Origin: Choristoneura fumiferana | Taxonomy: Eukaryota > Arthropoda > Insecta > Lepidoptera > Tortricidae | Direction of reading: 5' to 3' | Length of the DNA stretch: 64,000 bases | Assembly (NCBI RefSeq): GCF_025370935.1 | Contig: NC_133472.1 | Location: 42,899,472-42,963,471, forward strand | In this document: positions 1-9,674 of the stretch, in pieces | Position numbering within the stretch: position 1 is the first letter of the stretch | Layout of the letters: every line of letters starts with the position of its first letter | The notes under the pieces: generated by a model | What the model saw: only the letters and a program-made list of their open reading frames with translations | Database searches by the model: none | Told to the model about the DNA's origin: nothing | Translations under genes and position numbers: made by a program

Positions 1-310
1 CATTGTGACACGATAATTAATCATACATTTGTATGGATAATTTTCGTCTTTTTGGTCTTCACCCGTGACCGACACTACTTGGATTGGGTTATCCAAATAG
101 AAATAATGTGTGTTTTATTTTTCAAAACGACCGGGTTCGATACCTGAACTGAGTAAAAGTTTTTATTTTGTTTATTTATTTATTTAGAGGCCTTTGCCCA
201 GCAGTGGGACACTATTGTAGGATAGTATAAAAAATATATTTATTTATAAGGACCTTCAACAAGTACACTTTTTCATATGTTTACAAGATACATGTACAAT
301 CTAACACTAA
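1..310. other. AT-rich flank with an RTE/SINE tail scrap
   Basis: Nothing coding is seen. 186-215 holds GGCCTTTGCCCAGCAGTGGG, the tail word shared by RTE and SINE family A. Confidence 0.5.
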
Positions 311-449
311 GGGGCTGTTTCGCCATCCATTGATTAGCGTTAACCGACGGTTAAATGTGATGCCGTCTCCGTCTATTCGAACAAAACAAATAGAGACGGC
401 ATCACACCTAACCGCCAGTTAACAAATCAATGGATGGTGAAACAAACCC
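311..449. mobile_element. PIF/Harbinger-type palindromic MITE, copy 1
   Basis: The 139-bp element begins GGGGCTGTTTCGCCATCC and its arms are nearly complementary along the whole length (centre near 380). It is flanked by TAA at 308-310 and 450-452, a 3-bp target duplication as in PIF/Harbinger. A second copy lies near the other end of the window. Confidence 0.85.
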
Positions 450-699
450 TAAGCCTCATCTGTTACAGGAGGACACCGCATGAAACATTTTAATGTATGA
501 ATGCAATTTTCTTGTTACTAAAATCGATGACATGCTTCTTAAGAAACAGATCTTCGTATGTCGATTTTCAGACTTTCCTGACCGATCTAAATGAGCCACC
601 CTGTATAAATCATTTAACTAACAGAAATAGAAAATTGTAATGTCATAGCGGACAGTATTATTCCTAAGCCGGCTCTCCTCTGAGCGAACCGCCTCGCGC

Positions 700-845
700 G
701 GCGGCCATTTTCGGCGCGATTTTGAAAAATTCGAACTCCTTATGTTGCCTTCCCGCTGGCGCTTATATTGTTTAATACGAGAGTGAGAGGGACGGTGCGA
801 TACGAACTTCGATTTTCGAAGTGTCGAACAAAATCATGCCTCATG
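700..845. mobile_element. Short palindromic MITE (CGAAGTTCG family)
   Basis: Ends resemble AAATTCGAACTTC and its complement GAACTTCGATTTTCG, around a core with GTCCC...GGGACGG. This family of about 115 bp recurs at 7088-7200, 7801-7920, 9475-9583, 23565-23650, 46850-46952 and 54350-54478. Confidence 0.65.
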
Positions 846-946
846 CGCTTGTGTCGCTCAGTGGAGACCTCGCTTTCAACGTAAATATTTGACATGCTTT
901 TTTCAATTCCGGATGACCAATTAAAATGTCAAAACTTTATCAATAA

Positions 947-1269
947 CAGGGTTTCTCAAACTTATGGCTGGCTTAGTAAGTTTATTTTTATTTCAATCAT
1001 CATCAATCATAATATAATGTTATATTATTTATTTCAATAAAAGGTAACAAATATAGGTAAGAATCATCTTGCCAACGAAAATACAAACTGAAACAAACAA
1101 CAACAAATAAGTAACAAATTTGGAGTTAAAAAATACAAAAAGACTCCAAAAACCGATCTTAATCATCTTGCCAGTCTTGCAGCCACCATCACGTAAACCT
1201 TGTCGCGAACCCCCTACCGTCCAATAGCGAACCTCTAGGGGTTCGCGTACCCCACTTTGAGAAACCCTG
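947..1269. mobile_element. hAT-type non-autonomous element
   Basis: Terminal repeats CAGGGTTTCTCAAACTT and its complement (AAAGTG..GAGAAACCCTG) bound 323 bp. A perfect 8-bp duplication ATCAATAA flanks it (939-946 and 1270-1277). A related copy is at 22857-23121. Confidence 0.88.
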
Positions 1270-1380
1270 ATCAATAACATACCTGGGATTTATGACTTGA
1301 TCCTGCCCGATGGTACCTATGTTGTTAAAGTTACCTCGACGTTTCGGCTGTCAATCTGGGTCATTCCAATAATTTTATAA

Positions 1381-1592
1381 GTAAATCCCTACTTAATATT
1401 ATAAATGTGAAAGTAACTCTGTCTGTCTGTCTGTTACGCTTTCTAAAACACTGAACCGATTTTGATGAAATTTCTTATATAGGTAGTTTCAACTCCAAGG
1501 ATCAAAATGGGATACCTTTTATTCCGGTAGAGGGCGCCACCGCGCGATAACCTAGATCCGCGCAGACTAAGTCGCGGGCATAAGCTAGTATT
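1381..1592 (+). mobile_element. Lep1-like non-autonomous Helitron
   Basis: Begins CCTACTTAATATTATAAATG, contains GTCTGTCTGTCTGTTACGC and GAACCGATTTTGATGAAATT, and ends with GTCGCGGGCATAAGCTAGT. The 5' TC and 3' CTAG-T ends fit the lepidopteran Lep1 Helitron group. No ORF. Confidence 0.65.
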
Positions 1593-1797
1593 GTTATAAA
1601 TGCGAAAGTTTGCAAGTCTGTTTGTTTGTCACCTATTCACGTCTAAACAGCTCAACTTATTTAGGTGAAATTCAGTATACAGATATTTTGAGTCCCGGGA
1701 AAGAACATAGGATAGTTTTTATCCCGGAAAATTTCATAGTTCCCGCGGATAGTGATTAACGAACTACGCGGACGGAGTTGCGGGAAACAGCTAGTAT
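1588..1797 (+). mobile_element. Lep1-like Helitron, second copy in tandem
   Basis: Starts immediately after the preceding copy (CTAGTATTGTTATAAATG) and ends GGAGTTGCGGGAAACAGCTA. The head-to-tail arrangement suggests insertion at the CTAGT end of the first copy or a tandem product. Confidence 0.62.
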
Positions 1798-2680
1798 GCT
1801 TATAACAGTCGAAAAATATGCTCCGATCGCAGCGGCAGCACTCGCTTCTTTCCTCTTTGCACTTGTTATGAAAGGCATACCGTTGTCCTTTTCTTCGACG
1901 TTATGCCAGCAAGTGACTGTAATTGTTATATCAATTTCAATTGTTATTTTCATTTGACCTGTTGAATTTTCCCTTTAAGTTAACGGAAATAAAAATATAT
2001 GTGTTTCCCTGATCATGGCTACTGCAATGTGGCCGAAACGCCGAGGTAACTTTGTTAAATCGCTGTAATTAGATCCCTGGCGAGGTATTGATTATGCATG
2101 AAAATTGTGAAGTTTAACTTCGTTAGGCCCATAACCCTAAATTGAGGACATAAGTCAACGCTAATATCAACTTCACTGATTGACATTATAAGTTAATTCT
2201 AATGATCAGAATTTAACGTGGGTCTTGCGATTATGAAACGTATGAATTCTAAAATGATCGCCTGTGTTGCGTTTTTTTTATAATAGAAAGTTTTCATTGA
2301 AATAACGTTTATTCATATAGAAATAGATAGTTAAAATTGTAATTATTATGTTAATCATAAGACTGGAAGTTTCAATGGCAATTATAGCTGCTATTTGGCT
2401 CTCCAAAAGCGAATCGCAGACGTGGAAATGTTTCCTATAAGTTGTTTAAATTATTTGCCCCACTTTCACTTAGATAAGTAGTTATTACAACAATGATTGG
2501 TTTGTAATCGTGCAGCTAGACTTTTTATGCGGCGGCACTTGTGATCTATCACCGATGCTCGATGCGCTGACGCGGCGTCAAAATCGCTAAAAAGTACCTA
2601 ACTAAAGTTAGGAGCTTTTGTTAGGACGATGGTGGAATAGTTCTAGAATCCAAGAAGTAACTAAGAAGTGCTATGTATAT

Positions 2681-3237
2681 GTACCGTCAGCCAAATAAGT
2701 GGTCTATTAATTTTTAAACAAGTTCCTATCAAATGAATATGTCGCTAAAGTTGAACTTTCAAGTTGACAGACACGTCTATTGGCATGGCATTATTGTTTT
2801 ATGACATGCAAACGATTATCAACTTTAGGCAGTTGTCTCACCGCCGGCGAGGAAACGATTGGCTATCGACTATTTTCTCGCTCAAGAAATGAACAAAAGA
2901 TATAAGATCCTGTGTGAGTAAAAGAGACACATATATTAATAGTTGATCGCTGGCGGCTCACACTGCCGGCGAGAACTCGCTCTTACATCATTTGTTGCAG
3001 CGACAAGAGCTAAGACTCGCTGAGCTATAAAACTAGCTCAGCGATACTCGCTCAGCGCTGTTAGCTTGGCGGCCGCCCGGCTCGAGCGAGTAGAGCGAGT
3101 AATCGCCCGTCGTGCTCGAACATTCGCTTTTCACTGCTCGCCCACTCGTTTCTAGTTACTCGCTCTGCTCGCTTCTCGCTCATCGTCGGCGGTGGACAGT
3201 GCCTTAGGGTGGTAGCCACATATTTGGCTGATGGTAC
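2681..3237. mobile_element. MITE with GTACCATCAGCC ends, split by a nested MITE
   Basis: Ends GTACCGTCAGCCAAATAAG and TTTGGCTGATGGTAC. The simple copies (42689-42863; 51187-51363) are only about 175 bp, and the sequence 2828-3203 is extra here. Confidence 0.8.
2828..3203. mobile_element. Nested MITE with TTA duplication
   Basis: Inserted in 2681-3237, flanked by TTA at 2825-2827 and 3204-3206. Ends GGCAGTTGTCTCACCGCC and the complementary GGCGGTGGACAGTGCC. The inside is GC-rich with many CTCGC/GAGCGAGT words. The 3-bp TWA duplication suggests PIF/Harbinger. Confidence 0.78.
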
Positions 3238-3688
3238 ATAAAATATCATAATAATAGTGAGCGGGAAATAAGTGGTGTCGTCACTGTCTTAAGTGTTGCG
3301 TTTTTGACGCAAGACGCTTAAATATGTCGAGGGCTTTGTATACAAAATTGTAGTAAATTTTAATCCGTTTTCTACTGTTTTGTTGTAGTTTATTAAAGCG
3401 ATTAAAGCCATTAATGTGTATATTTTTGATGTTGTAATTGAAAGAATCGACCCTGACGTATTTATAAATATGTATAATAAATAATATAAACGTGACTATG
3501 GTCTATCAAGTCAAAGTATCTGTAGACAAATACAGATTCTAGAAACACGTGCTACTGCATACCGTAGCGCTACCGATTTTACGGCGATCTTGCAGACGTT
3601 CATAGAATGTGGTCAAAAACGCAAAGCGATTGACGCGTCAGCGTATTTTCGTATCGGTGCGAAAAATTGATAAAAAAGTTCGACTACC

Positions 3689-4120
3689 GAATGAGGGCTA
3701 TCGCGTATGAATTCGCCACTAGAGGCGCTAGTGTAGCGTGAGGTCTCCGAAATGTCAAATCTCATAGTTTTTGGGTGAGCTACGCGGATTTATTTGAAAT
3801 TAGAATAATTTTGTGAATATTTTGCAGTATCTGAAATTAATTATGGCAAATATGCGTTCCGGGGCAATGAATGTCTGTGTTTTGAGACAGTTTTGTCTTT
3901 CGGAAACCTTTGTCCTCCTTTTTTTCCGATCAAAACGGGGACTATGCAACACTGTGGTATGCTCGATATTTTTATGGCACGGTTTTAAGGTGTATTAAAT
4001 ATGATTTTAATCTAAACTTTGTTTTCACGCCCCGTAATAACAGACTTTGAAAGCCATACTTAAAAACCTCACGCAACAGTGCGCCATCTACTGTGACAAA
4101 AAAACGATAGCCCTCATTGC
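3689..4120. mobile_element. About 430-bp TIR element, ATGAGGGCTATCG family, copy 1
   Basis: Ends ATGAGGGCTATCGCG and CGATAGCCCTCAT. The inside is conserved with copies at 8552-8938, 40969-41397 (opposite orientation), 60259-60684 and 63086-63488, with an end fragment at 20466-20494. The short ORF inside (from 3813) is not preserved in all copies, so it is not treated as a gene. Superfamily unknown. Confidence 0.85.
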
Positions 4121-4388
4121 TGGATTAAATGACGATATCGAACTGCAATCGCCATGTCATGGATAATTATGACGCCTGTAATATTGTAATAAGTATATTT
4201 ATACATATAGTACTAGCCTATTGAAATCAATCACTTGTCGCATCTTATTTGAATACTCTAAGGTCGACCATCAAGATTGGTTTTAATAGAATAACGTTTA
4301 TAAACAGGTGCAACAGAATTAGTAATTATATAATTCAAATTTGTATCATGAATTGAAGCGAATAAATTTTAATTAAATATTGTTGAAA

Positions 4389-4628
4389 ACCGGATGGCCA
4401 AGTGGTTAGAGAACTTAACTATGAAGCTTGAGGTCCCGGGTTCGATTCCCCGGCCGGGGCAGATATTTGTATGAATAATACGATTGTTTGTTCTCGAGTC
4501 TTGGATCTTTAATATGTATTTAAGTTTGTAATCTATATAAGTATGTTTATCCGTTGCCTAGTATCCATAGTACAAGCTTTGCTAAGTTTTGGACTAGGTC
4601 AATTGGTGTCAAGGATATTTTTATTTAT
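4389..4628 (+). mobile_element. tRNA-headed SINE, family B
   Basis: Head with A box (TGGCCAAGTGGTTAGAGAAC) and B box (GGTTCGATTCC), followed by a body with TTATCCGTTGCCTAGTATCC and CTAGGTCAATTGGTGTC. The tail is rich in TTTATT. Other copies: 5985-6203, 30812-30890, 34021-34288, 44749-44968 and 52083-52355. This is a retroposon rather than a functional tRNA gene because the tRNA-like part is always joined to the same body. Confidence 0.85.
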
Positions 4629-5454
4629 CCTACTAATATTATAAATGTGAAAGTTTGTGAGTGAGTGAGTATGTTTGTTACTTCTTCACGCTGAAACGGC
4701 TGAACTAATTTGGATGAAATTTGGCAAAAAGTTAGTTTATAACCTGGATTAAAACATAGAACACTTTTTATTCCGATTTTCCACGGGATAGGGATAAAAT
4801 CTCGATCATATTTCATACATTTTACTTGCCCCGATATCGTATCGGACCGTATAATCTAAAAACGCTCTCAGAGATACTTGTTGCACCTGTTTAGTGACAT
4901 CAGATACAAATAGCGAGTATATATTTGATAACTTTTGTACGCCGATAACTATTTAGCACGTAAGGTATGTACTCGATAAATTGGAACGTAAATACATTGT
5001 ACTTTGTTGACTATCAGTTTAATATTAACTTATATTTATATTAACGATACAGGTTAGTATTACGTCGTGAATATACCATGTTTTCATTATTGGCGTTTTT
5101 TTTAATTACCTTTTTAGGGTTCCGTAGATCAGTAAGTAAAAACGGAAGCCATTGCATTGGATCTTTCTTTCGTAACAGTTTTTACGATCCCATTATGTGA
5201 ACGGTAGTGCTGAGGCTATGCCGATTGGTTTTACGTATACTTATCTGCTTACACAACTCGTATGTACTTGACTACAGTACAGTCGTGAGTAAAATATAGT
5301 AAGTACTTTCATAAGATAAACTTTATGGCATGGTAAGTATTTTCCTCCCTTCTGTGATAATACCAGGGATCATGATGAAGTCTCGAAAACTCGAACGCTG
5401 TGTTTAGAGACATTTAATTCAGCACAGTTATTTTTGGTGTAACGTCAATGAAGA

Positions 5455-5985
5455 CCACGAAATACTTTTTAGGGTTCCGTAGTCAACAAGGAACCCTTAT
5501 ACTCAGCGGCACAAAATTTGGCCCACCCTTCATACAAAATTACCGATTCTGCATACATTTGAGGGCCAGATTTTTTGCCGCTCAGTATAGTTTCGCCATG
5601 TCTGTCTGTCCGTGGCTAAGCTCAGAGACCGTTAGTATTAGAAAGTTGTAATTTAGCATGACTATACGTATCAGTCACGGCAATAAAGTGGTAAAAGAAA
5701 AAAAACTAAAAAAGAAAAAAAATTAGAGTACCTCCCATAGACGTAAAGTGGGGGTGTTTTTTTTTATCTCGACTAACTTTATTAGTGTGGGGTATCAATG
5801 GATAGGTCTTTTAAAACCATTGGGGGTTTGGCAAGACAATTTTTGATTCAGTGATCTGTTTGCGAAATATGCAACTTTAAAGTGCAAATTTTCATTACAA
5901 TCGAGAGTCCCCTCTCTAAAACCGAAACTATTGGGTGGAAAAATTTGAAAAAAATCAGGATTGTACCTAGTAATTATATCTTTAA
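5455..5985. mobile_element. Dispersed lepidopteran repeat with GGGTTCCGTAG end
   Basis: Begins TTTTTAGGGTTCCGTAGTC, contains GTCTGTCTGTCCG, and runs into AT-rich sequence with GTGCAAATTTTCATTACAATC. Related pieces are at 8052-8300, 18752-18862, 25222-25535 and 31150-31530. Probably a non-autonomous DNA element; class not determined. Confidence 0.55.
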
Positions 5986-6203
5986 ATAATAAATAAATAA
6001 ATATCATGGGACACTTGACACCAATTGACCTAGTCCCAAACTAAGCAAAGCTTGTACTATGGATACTAGGCAACGGATAAACATACTTATATAGATAAAT
6101 ACATACTTAAATACATATTAAACACCCAAGACCCGAGAACAAACATTCGAATTATTCATACAAATATCTGCCCCGGCCGGGAATCGAACCCGGGACCTTT
6201 TAA
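5985..6203 (-). mobile_element. tRNA-headed SINE, family B (5' truncated)
   Basis: Reverse-oriented copy of the family at 4389-4628. It stops shortly after the B box complement GGAATCGAACCCGGGACC. Confidence 0.83.
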
Positions 6204-6547
6204 GTAAAATTATAACGGATAAGATTGCTTGAGAATTATTAGTAGTTTAAGAGTAAATAGTAGCCTAAGGTTATATGGTACCTAAACTTGGAAGATTCCA
6301 GCAGGTTAAAACGCTTGAATAATGACTCTTTTTGTGGTTTTTTGATGGTGTGACGGAGCTATATCGACGCATGGTTGACTGTACTTTTCAATACGCGTAA
6401 TACACAATACCATTTGCGTAAAAATCTAGTGGCAGCTGTTGAAAAAAGTCTATGAAAGACGTTATCAACGCCATTGTGTGATTCTGTGACCAGAGGGATA
6501 TACTGCTTTACTAGTCTTACTACATACCGAGTTCCCAATGCGTCTAC

Positions 6548-6753
6548 ATGGAATTCCTCATTTTAATATTTATTTTAAACCTAATGCAATCCCAGGGGAA
6601 ATTTTGCGAGAAAAGTAAGACGCCTTTCGAACTGGGAGAGTGGAATGGGAGTCTTAAGCACATGGACTCAGCCACGATTGAGAACAAACCGGTGTTTGCC
6701 ACTGAGGGTCAAGTTTACGTATATGAAAATACGTTTCCAGGATACACTATAAG
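6548..6753 (+). CDS. MBF2-like gene, exon 1
   Basis: Starts at ATG in the context CTACATGG and carries the signal peptide and the segment KFCEKSKTPFELGEWNG. It ends after AAG with donor GTAATT; the unspliced frame stops two bases later, which supports the splice. Confidence 0.72.
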
Positions 6754-7541
6754 GTAATTTAAAGTATTATTGTAAAGAGAAAAGATTTGGTGCTGCGTTA
6801 ATTTAGTTAGGTTTTATCTTTACATAGTATAAAATTAAAATAGCTACTTCCTGCCATCTTTATGCTTAGATCTTTTCAGCCAGGTCTATCCAGGGAAGTG
6901 GTCGATATCTACCCCTCGGGCAGTGGCGTAACTATAGGGTGGCAGGGCTGGCAAAATGCCCCCGACCCAAGAGGCAGCGAGCGTAGAATTTTTTTTTACA
7001 TTGTACCTGAGTATTTTAGATAATGGGAGGTCCTGTACGGCAATTCTAAAATTTTAGTGCCGGTAGGACGTGGCAGATAATGCAGAGGGGCTACCACGAA
7101 ACTCGAAAATCGAAGTTCGTCACGCACCGTCCCTTTCACTTGCGTATTAAATGACATAAGCGTCAGCGGGATGGGAACATACGAAGTTCGAGTTTTGCAC
7201 TTCGTAAAGACTTTACAAAAAGGGAAGAGATTCGTTGTAAAGTGTTACTGGTAATAAATTTCAGGTACGTGAACGTCGACAACTTAGCGCAGAGAACCTG
7301 TGGGGCCAGTGCGGTACTGAAGAGAGGCGGTGTTGGAACTTCCACGGTGCTGATAGTTCTCCACGCAGCCACCAACCAGGAGATAAGATCTGTGATAGAC
7401 GTCTGGGGCACCCGTGATGCTGCAAGGAAAAACATCAAAACCATTTTGAAGGACGACGGGCTTATGAAAGACATGAAGTCCCGCTATCTGTTCAAACAGA
7501 TGAGAGCCGTTAATCATAATTCTAGATTCATTACGTATTGA
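6548..7541 (+). CDS. Secreted MBF2-family-like protein, two exons
   Basis: Exons 6548-6753 and 7265-7541 join at AAG|GTAATT ... TTTCAG|G to give 160 residues. Residues 1-17 (MEFLILIFILNLMQSQG) form a signal peptide. The middle (about 60-120) follows the insect MBF2 pattern: YTIRYVNVDN, then LKRGGVGTSTVLIVL, then a VIDVWG strand. MBF2 was described as a silkworm transcription co-activator, but most family members are small secreted proteins of unknown role. A charged C-terminal extension of about 45 residues is longer than I expect for the family. No clear TATA box or AATAAA is seen, and a palindromic element starts 27 bases after the stop. The family call rests on pattern only. Confidence 0.7.
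7088..7200. mobile_element. CGAAGTTCG-family MITE in the MBF2-like intron
   Basis: AAAATCGAAGTTCGTCACGC and the complementary ATACGAAGTTCGAGTTTTG bound a copy inside the intron, ending 65 bases before exon 2. Confidence 0.65.
7265..7541 (+). CDS. MBF2-like gene, exon 2
   Basis: Follows acceptor AATTTCAG and is in phase with exon 1, restoring an arginine codon. It carries the GGVG core, the VIDVWG strand and a basic tail ending RFITY before TGA. Confidence 0.72.
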
Positions 7542-7568
7542 ATAGGGTCATATTTTTTTTTAATTAAT

Positions 7569-7994
7569 GGGTGTTTTAAAAAAATGCGTACCCTTTTTTT
7601 TAATTTTGGAAAAATGTGGTTTTCCTACTCAGAATCAAGAGCACAATCGATTACGATAGTTTAAAATAATGTACCCATTTTTTTCATACAAAATTGTATG
7701 AGTCCGTTTTGTCACGCCCATATTGAGTAACTATATGAAAAAAAAACGTAGTAAGTGTCATTTTTATAAACTATCGGAATCGTTTGTGCTCTTGATTCTA
7801 CAGGGCTACTACGAAACACGAAACTCGAAGTTCGTGTCGTACTGTCCCTCTCGCTCTCGTGTTAAATAGTAAGTGTCAGAGGGACCGCACGACACGAACT
7901 TCGAGTTTCATAGTAGCCCTGCTGAGTAGGAAAAGCCAAATTTATTCCAAAATTTCAAAAAAAGAGAAAGGGTACACTTTTTTTGTAAACGCCC
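7569..7994. mobile_element. Large palindromic element downstream of the MBF2-like gene
   Basis: Left arm GGGTGTTTTAAAAAAATGCG with CCTACTCAG and AATCAAGAGCACAA; the right arm carries the complements. The arms pair over about 150 bases once 7801-7920 is removed. Starts 27 bases after the stop codon of the gene and so may be part of its 3'UTR. Confidence 0.75.
7801..7920. mobile_element. Palindromic CGAAGTTCG MITE nested in the right arm
   Basis: CAGGGCTACTACGAAACACG and its complement enclose about 120 bp and separate CTTGATTCT from GAGTAGG, which are contiguous (as complement) in the other arm of 7569-7994. Confidence 0.75.
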
Positions 7995-8051
7995 TAATCC
8001 GTTAGTGATTATTAGAAAATATTGAACAGGTATTTTTTCTTTTGTCAATTA

Positions 8052-8300
8052 AACAAAAGACCTGCCAAGTGCGAGTCGGACTCGCGCACGAAGGGTTCCG
8101 TACTATTATCTATTACAACATTAGACATTAGCAATTAAAAACACGTTGAAGGGGGGGCTCCCTTAGATATTTATCTTATTGTTTTTAGTATTTGTCGTTA
8201 TAACGGCAACAGAAATACATAATCTGTGAAAATGTCAATAGCCTGTGACAGACGGACGGACAGCGGAGTCTTAGTATAGTAAGCTCCGTTTTTATGCTTT
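8052..8300. mobile_element. Dispersed repeat with GGGTTCCGTA end, short copy
   Basis: Contains GACCTGCCAAGTGCGAGTCG, GAAGGGTTCCGTACT and GACAGACGGACGGACAGCGG. Same group as 5455-5985. Confidence 0.55.
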
Positions 8301-8551
8301 GGGTACGGTTGCTGGGTATGCTTATGATGATAGCCAGTCAAGGCCCTGATCGACGGGCGACCAAAACTGCGGTTTTATGACTCCTCGGTAAAGCTTGCCG
8401 GTGCAAGTACCGCTCAGCTCGCGGTGTACAAGTCAACGCACGTAAAAAGAGCTCTGAGTGGCTAGTGGAGGGTCTGTCAACTAACAAGCCAATGGCGTGA
8501 CGGGCGCGCGCGCTCCTACGCCCCCTCCCGCGTCCCCCACTGCTCCGTCGC

Positions 8552-8938
8552 CAATGAGGGCTATCGCGTATGAATTCGCCGCTAGAGGCGCTAGTGTAGC
8601 GTGAGGTCTCCGAAATGCCAAATCTCATAGTTTTTGGGTGAGCTACGCGGGTTTATTTATAATTAGAATAATTTTGTGAATATTTTGCAATATCTGGAAT
8701 TAATTATGGTAATTATGCGTTACGGGGCATGAATGTCTGTTTTGAGACAGTTTTGTCTTTCGGAAACTTTTGTCTTTGGTTGCTTGACATTTTTATGGTA
8801 CGGTTTTAAGGTGTATTAAATATGATTTTAATCTTAACTTTGTTTTCACGCCCATAATAAAAGACTGAAAGCCACACTTAAAAACCTCACGCAACAGTGG
8901 CGCCATCTAGAAAGACAAAAAACGATAGCCCTCATTTG
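8552..8938. mobile_element. ATGAGGGCTATCG-family element, copy 2
   Basis: Same ends and body as 3689-4120, but with internal deletions (the CAAAACGGGGACTATGC part is missing). Confidence 0.83.
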
Positions 8939-9072
8939 ATCCGTATTTCGCTCACTGCGCAGGTATATTGCCAGGAGCTCTTTTTACGTGCGCTGATTTG
9001 TAAATTGGGCTTTAGAATTAGACGGACCCATCTCTTTCTGTGTTTCGGTTTCTGTGAAACGCTCGAATACTC

Positions 9073-9350
9073 TAAGATATTAAATGATATTGTAACGGAT
9101 AACTCACGTCTTAAGCCGAGTTTAGCTCGACATGTTTCGGGCTATTTCGTAGCCCTTCTCAGGAGCACGCGACTCGGCGGCTGCCGCAACACGCACACTA
9201 CGCGCCACCGCTCTACTCGCGCGACTGCCCGCTGCTGGCGGGTCGCGTGCTCCTGAGAAGAAGGGCTACGAAATAGCCCGAAACATGTCGAGCTAAACTC
9301 GGTTTAAGACGTGAGTTATCCGTTACAATATCATTTAATATGAGTCTCAC
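9073..9350. repeat. Inverted repeat with about 105-bp arms
   Basis: Left arm 9073-9172 (GATATTGTAACGGATAACTC, GCCGAGTTTAGCTCGACATG) is matched by its complement at about 9243-9350; the loop is GC-rich (70 bases). Probably a palindromic MITE. The right arm has an extra AAG in the GAGAAGAAGGGC part. Confidence 0.85.
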
Positions 9351-9474
9351 GGTAGTTTCATGTTCAAAATACTCTAAGATACTCACCCTAAACATGACAA
9401 TGATGATTTCTTGACAGCCGATCGAAATAGCGCTAGATGGCGTTAGAGTCGAGAGGTCTAGCCCAATATCACGA

Positions 9475-9583
9475 AGTGCCAAATTCGAACTTCTTTATCT
9501 TGCCGTCCCGCTTACGCTTATAAATACAAGATTGAAAGGGACGGTACGATACATACTTCGATTTTCGTAGTAGCCCGTTTGGC
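9475..9583. mobile_element. CGAAGTTCG-family MITE
   Basis: Ends CCAAATTCGAACTTC and ACTTCGATTTTCGTAGTAGC around GTCCCGCTTACGC. Confidence 0.65.
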
Positions 9584-9620
9584 TTTACAGCCTTGCTTGC
9601 GGTTGGCGGGTGACACTATC

Positions 9621-9674
9621 TCGGCCCGGATAATACCGACCCGAAAAACAGGGTCGGTATTATCCGGGCCGGGA
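9621..9674. repeat. Perfect hairpin
   Basis: CGGCCCGGATAATACCGACC and its exact complement are separated by a loop of about ten bases. A strong stem of at least 20 bp, not assigned to any family. Confidence 0.85.

Noticed and set aside
2900..3249. CRISPR-like or regulatory cluster of GAGCGAGT words
   Set aside because: The words are irregularly spaced and confined to a nested MITE in a eukaryotic genome.
4389..4465. Possible tRNA gene
   Set aside because: A and B boxes are present but always joined to the same SINE body, and the same head recurs in other copies; no free tRNA was found.
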